A DNA stretch of 64,000 nucleotides, taken from NCBI GenBank assembly GCA_963691705.1, contig OY829542.1, forward strand, positions 47,161,002-47,225,001, in the 5' to 3' direction. Shown piece by piece: positions 59,981 to 64,000 of this stretch. This DNA comes from Viola odorata (Eukaryota > Streptophyta > Magnoliopsida > Malpighiales > Violaceae). The notes beneath the pieces were generated by a model that did no database searches, was not told the origin of the DNA, and worked only from the letters and a program-made list of their open reading frames with translations. Each line of letters opens with the position of its first letter. The stretch's first letter is position 1. Made by a program: the position numbers and the translations under genes.

Positions 59981-61374
59981 TGATTAAGTGCCAAAATATT
60001 GAATTATTCATCATCCTTTCTTGCTATTTTGGATGATGATTCTGCTGATTATGGGTGTTTTCTATTCCTTTTTACAGATAGTAGGTTGTAGAACCAAATC
60101 ATTGAAGAGGAACTGAAAAACCCCATCTAGAGCATGAAGTTGGTAGAAGGCTGAAAGATTGCTAGACTCTTTCCCAGGCCTAGGGAGAGTCGGCCAGATT
60201 TACTTCTGAGAGCCAGAAAGTCAACAAGACCAAGACCAGATACTTGGGCCTGGACCTGGGCCGCACACTAGAAGACACGCACCTATGCACCTTACTTCCA
60301 GAAGTCTTATTTTGTAGAACTCCAACTCCTATTAGACTTCTTAAAGTCTATTTTAAATTGTCTAGGAGATTAAGACTATTTTAAACTAGATTTTATCCAG
60401 ATTCCTAGGAGTTGAGATTTGATTATGGTTCTATTAAAACCTAGCATGGGAAGAGAGGTCTGTCTCTTCCTGGTCCCAGTTCTACTATTATTTTCTATCA
60501 AAGCATATTTTATTTTTATTCTTCTTCTCGAATTTAATTTATGCATATTTCTTTCATTGATTTAATTATGATGCATTCTAGCTAAATCCTTCCTTCTTGG
60601 TAAAGACTCTAGGGCCATGATTTAACTGTTGTGAGATCAAATTGAGCTTTATAAATTCCAATTTTATATTTTTATTCTTTTTTATTAAATGTCAATTTGT
60701 TCGTATTTGGTTTAAGCTTGATCACCTTAGATTCTGATTTGAACGAATACAGCTTTTCTTAGAGACGTTGGATGCTACATCGTTGATAGGAATCTGCAGG
60801 CAACTAATTAGTTTGCAGGCCAATTAGAGAAAGAGTAAAATCTGATTTATAGGAGTAGAGGAAACTCCCTCTTAGATTGGGAAAGGTCTCTCACCGTGTT
60901 GAATCAACCGCTCGATTAAATCTTATTAGGAGTACCGCCTTAGGGTTATTGAGTAGGTTAGGGATCCTATTAGGAGTGTCACCTTAGGAATCTTAAATAG
61001 GAGGAGAGTAGGAAGTCTAAATATACCTGCCTTCTATAGCCTTTCTATTAAATTGGTTTTGAATAATATTGCATCAATGATCAACTAGTATGAATCATGG
61101 TCTAGAATTGAGTCTTTACTGGGAATCTGTTAATCACTAAGTCCAATCACCAACTGTTTACTTTCTATTTTTGTTCCTTTTTGTGCTATTAGTTAATTGC
61201 AAACAACACCCCATTTATTGGTTTTTACCACTATTACATAATCGATTATTTCAAAGAAATTATTATTATCCTGAAATCCCTGTGGTTCGATCCTTTTGCC
61301 ACTTGCTATAGTTTTAGTTAATTGTTGCATGGTGGATTGTAATACTTTATTTTTGACGGTTTCGGCAACCATCA
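59981..61374 (-). mobile_element. LTR-like element B (TGAT...ATCA, 1,394 bp), probable solo LTR
   Basis: On the minus strand begins TGATGGTTGCCGAAACC and ends GGCACTTAATCA. Flanked by the perfect duplication AAGTA (59976-59980 and 61375-61379). It splits the copia-2 codons for GYYF/YNPSEN. Homologous to element A in opposite orientation; no coding capacity. Confidence 0.8.
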
Positions 61375-61379
61375 AAGTA

Positions 61380-62172
61380 GTATCCTTTAGTTTCTTTAGG
61401 ATACCCCACAAAAATGCATTTGTCAGATTTGGGTCCTAATTTCTCAGAGATTTGACGCTTCACATAAGCTTGACACCCCCAAATCTTTAGAAAAGATAAA
61501 TTAGGTACTTTGCTAGTCCATATCTCATATGGTGTCTTTTCTACTACCTTAGTTAGAACAAGGTTTAGTGTGAATGCAACTGTTTCTAGGGCATGGCCCC
61601 AAAAGGTAGGAGGAAGATCGGACCATATCCAATAAAGTTTGATTCCTCCTTTCAGATACATCATTCCATTGTGGTGTTCCCGGAGGACTTAATTGTGAAA
61701 TAATTCAAATTGACTCAAAAATCCATCCTTATGGAGTTTTGATATGTGTTTCTCATTTATATGGCCTAAAAGACAATGTCATAGGTAGGATGGGTATAAA
61801 TCATTGGATTTAAACTTATTGGTAGATATGTTATAAATGAGTTGTACATTTGGTACATCAAGATTTAGAACATAAATGTCATTATGTAAATCAACATTTG
61901 CATAATGTATAGTATCCCGAAGAATTGAAATTTTCTTACTCTTAATAATCAAATCAAATCCATCTTGTTCCAAACAAGAAACCAAAATTATGTTCCTACT
62001 CAAAGCTGGAACAAAATAATAATTCTTCAAAACCAAAACAAACCCACTAGGCAAAAACAGTTCATAAGTTCCTACAACTTTAGCAACAACTCTTGCTCCA
62101 TTACAAGCTCGTAGGTCTGTCTCTCCCTTTCTCAAAGGTCTATTCTCAAATCCACAACCGGTATCTAATACC
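61380..62172 (-). pseudogene. copia-2 protease/pre-integrase and integrase C-terminal fragment
   Basis: From 62172 down: VLDTGCGFENRP, the protease with its catalytic DTG, then GAG-pre-integrase (RNIILVSCLEQDGFDLIIKS, LRDTIHYANVDLHNDIYVL). Around 61700-61740 the frame passes directly into the end of the integrase ([13 protein letters not shown], [52 protein letters not shown]). The intervening integrase core with its catalytic Asp residues is missing. Confidence 0.85.
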
Positions 62173-64000
62173 TGTTGATACCCGAATTTTGACGCCATTT
62201 TTAATCAATTTTAGCATTTCTGTCATTTATTTAATTTACCGTCATTTTTACTTAATTTACAGTCATCTGTAGTTAGTTTACTATCGCTAGCATTTTTAGG
62301 GTTTTCCTCGCATTTTAGCAACATCGTTAGCGTCGTCCGCTTTCGAAATCGCATTTTTAATTTTTCGGCAAGTATTTTCATTATTATCGTCAATATTATT
62401 TTTAGCCTTAAAAATCACATTTTTGACTATCCGGCAGTCGTTTGCTAGTTTGTTCTTCATTTTTTACCATCTCGTGAATTTTAGGATTTTTTGTATTTTA
62501 TCGCATTTTTTTAGTATTTTTATTATTTTATTATTATTTTTATTCGAGCTTTTATTGGACCCGAGTAAGTTCGCTCGGACAATAGCTCGACTTTAAAATG
62601 TTTTCCATCAACTAGTTGCTAGATTTTTTTCCGGTCGCAACGGTCTACAGCGTTTCGTGTAATTTTCGGTGTAACGCCTTATTTTTTCGTTCCCGCGTTT
62701 CGCGCCTTTGAACACTAAAATAAACGCGTTAAACGAGAAGTTCTCATCATTCGCTGTAGACGGTTAAAACCGTTGTATTTTTTTCTACGCGCCAGTACAT
62801 TCGGCTCGAAAAGTCGGAACGTTTGCTCGCCGGATCCGGCTCGAGACTATTTAAATCAGATGAAACGCCATTTGATCATGGCCATTGATCTGGTCAACCA
62901 AGGAAAGTCAACCAGATCAATGGCCCTTGATTTATTGTGCATAATGCACATGCACAGTGCAAGGAAATTCTCAGCCACGAGCCCGCGTCCGAGCCACCTG
63001 CTCTCATTCTCAGCCACGTCTTCGTCCGAGCCCCTAGCCCGTAGCTCCCTAGCTCCGCCATCATCACGCCTCCAGCTCCTCCACGCGCAGCTCCTCCTCC
63101 GGCCACCCACGCGACTCCCGCGGCTATAAATAGCCACCATTTCCACGAAGAACGGGTCCGATTTTTCACCCAAAAAAAACACACTGCTCTCTCCCCATTT
63201 TTCGGTCCAATTCCTGCACTCCTGAACCCCATTCGCTCCCCCTCACTCTCATTCACCACCGTCGTCCGCCGGAGCAGCACCACCGTAAGCGTTTTTACTC
63301 TTGTTTTTTTAATTTCATTTAATACTTAGTCAATTAATTAAGCATCAAAACTTGCTACAATCACTGTCTTTTCAGCCTAATTCCACTCTACTAACGTTCG
63401 TTTGAATTATCGTGGCTTAGTTTAATTATTTCGTTAATTAATATAAATATGCATCTTTTCTTTTCCTTCAAGAAAGCCTACTGTTTTGTTTCTGTTTTCC
63501 TGCTGTGATGGCATGTTTGCTCTGTTGAAAGGGAGGGGCTTCTTTCTAGCCTAGAACCAGGCGAATCCGTCACCTCCGTCGCCGGCAGTGTCGCCGGCGA
63601 CGTGAGGTTGAAGATGAAGCAACATGGGCCATTCGGCCCTTCGGGTAAGAGGGAAGAAAGGTGATGGGCTTGGCCCATCACCATCTAAATAAATTACCTT
63701 GGGCCAGGAACAATTCCTGGCCCATTTCTTTCAAATTTCCAAGTCAAGCCCAGCCCATTTGCATTTTTCCGGGTTTCCGATTCGTCATTTTTTTTCCGTA
63801 AAATGCTAACATGTTTCATATATTTATTTTTCATGATACGTGCTATTTTTCGTATGTTTTATACCTGAATTATTTAATTCACTTTTTTCGTAAAATATTT
63901 CGTATGCTTATTTTTTAACAAGTTGTTTCTTGAATTGTTTTTATACGTGAATTGCTCATTTCTTATCGTGATATTTACTTTCATGTTATCTAACCTCAGT
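62173..64000 (+). mobile_element. Third LTR of the gypsy-1 family (partial, runs off the window)
   Basis: Starts TGTTGATACCCGAATTTTGACGCC at 62173 directly after copia-2 protease sequence. It follows the gypsy-1 LTR in order: hairpin (62880-62925), TATA box 63125-63132, the gaatccgtc/gcc-rich stretch near 63560, up to the region before the 89-bp array. It differs from the gypsy-1 copies by many substitutions and small indels, so it is an older or separate insertion. Whether it is a full element or a solo LTR cannot be seen. Confidence 0.9.

Larger units (their letters stand above)
52435..64000 (-). mobile_element. copia-2: Ty1/copia element with four nested insertions, 5' end outside window
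   Basis: Minus-strand copia element. From its 3' end: LTR about 52435-52948, 3' untranslated region, RNase H, RT, integrase fragment and protease. Its sequence resumes cleanly on both sides of insertions at 53005-54494, 55434-58277 and 59981-61374, each with a 5-bp target duplication. At 62173 a gypsy LTR enters and runs past the window, so the gag, 5' LTR and outer target duplication are not visible. The host copy is defective: the integrase catalytic core is deleted near 61700 and RT has stops. Confidence 0.88.

Overview
The window is plant nuclear DNA. It holds AT-rich intergenic DNA, spliced genes of plant-specific families (INDETERMINATE-type zinc finger, AP2/ERF, U-box/ARM), and nested LTR retrotransposons. 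The protein sequences suggest a dicot, but I cannot name the species. All five host genes I can support lie on the minus strand.

Layout. 878-2491 is an INDETERMINATE DOMAIN (IDD) zinc-finger transcription factor with 3 coding exons; its first intron has a GC donor. 3574-7351 is a HAK/KUP/KT potassium transporter most like HAK5 (9 exons, 809 aa). A small gene for a predicted mitochondrial B12D/MLRQ-like protein (3 exons, 145 aa) begins at 35714 and ends at 8924. Its second exon is split by a 26-kb insertion, 9106-35064. That insertion is a degraded Ty1/copia element on the minus strand (copia-1, target duplication GGATT). Inside its reverse transcriptase sits a 21-kb Ty3/gypsy element of the Tat type on the plus strand (gypsy-1, 11100-32284, target duplication ATCAC) with LTRs of 5.06 and 4.63 kb.

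36551-39532 is a degraded hAT DNA transposon. 40440-43718 is a U-box/ARM-repeat E3 ligase of the PUB43/44 type (3 exons, 1032 aa). 45174-46076 is an intronless AP2/ERF factor resembling LEAFY PETIOLE/PUCHI. About 6 kb of AT-rich DNA without a recognisable gene follows.

From about 52435 to beyond the window end lies a second copia element (copia-2, minus strand) that has been hit four times: two related LTR-like elements of about 1.4-1.5 kb in opposite orientation (53005-54494 and 59981-61374), a 2.84-kb solo LTR related to gypsy-1 (55434-58277), and a third gypsy LTR of the gypsy-1 family that runs off the end (62173-64000).

The host genes are functionally unrelated neighbours; nothing suggests a cluster or a shared pathway. 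The most informative part is the transposon stratigraphy: six insertions can be delimited to the base by target-site duplications, and LTR divergence agrees with the nesting order (copia-1 LTRs differ at 17 of about 439 positions by hand count; gypsy-1 LTRs at about 2 of the last 800). I found no gene cluster or system that looks like a new biochemical pathway.
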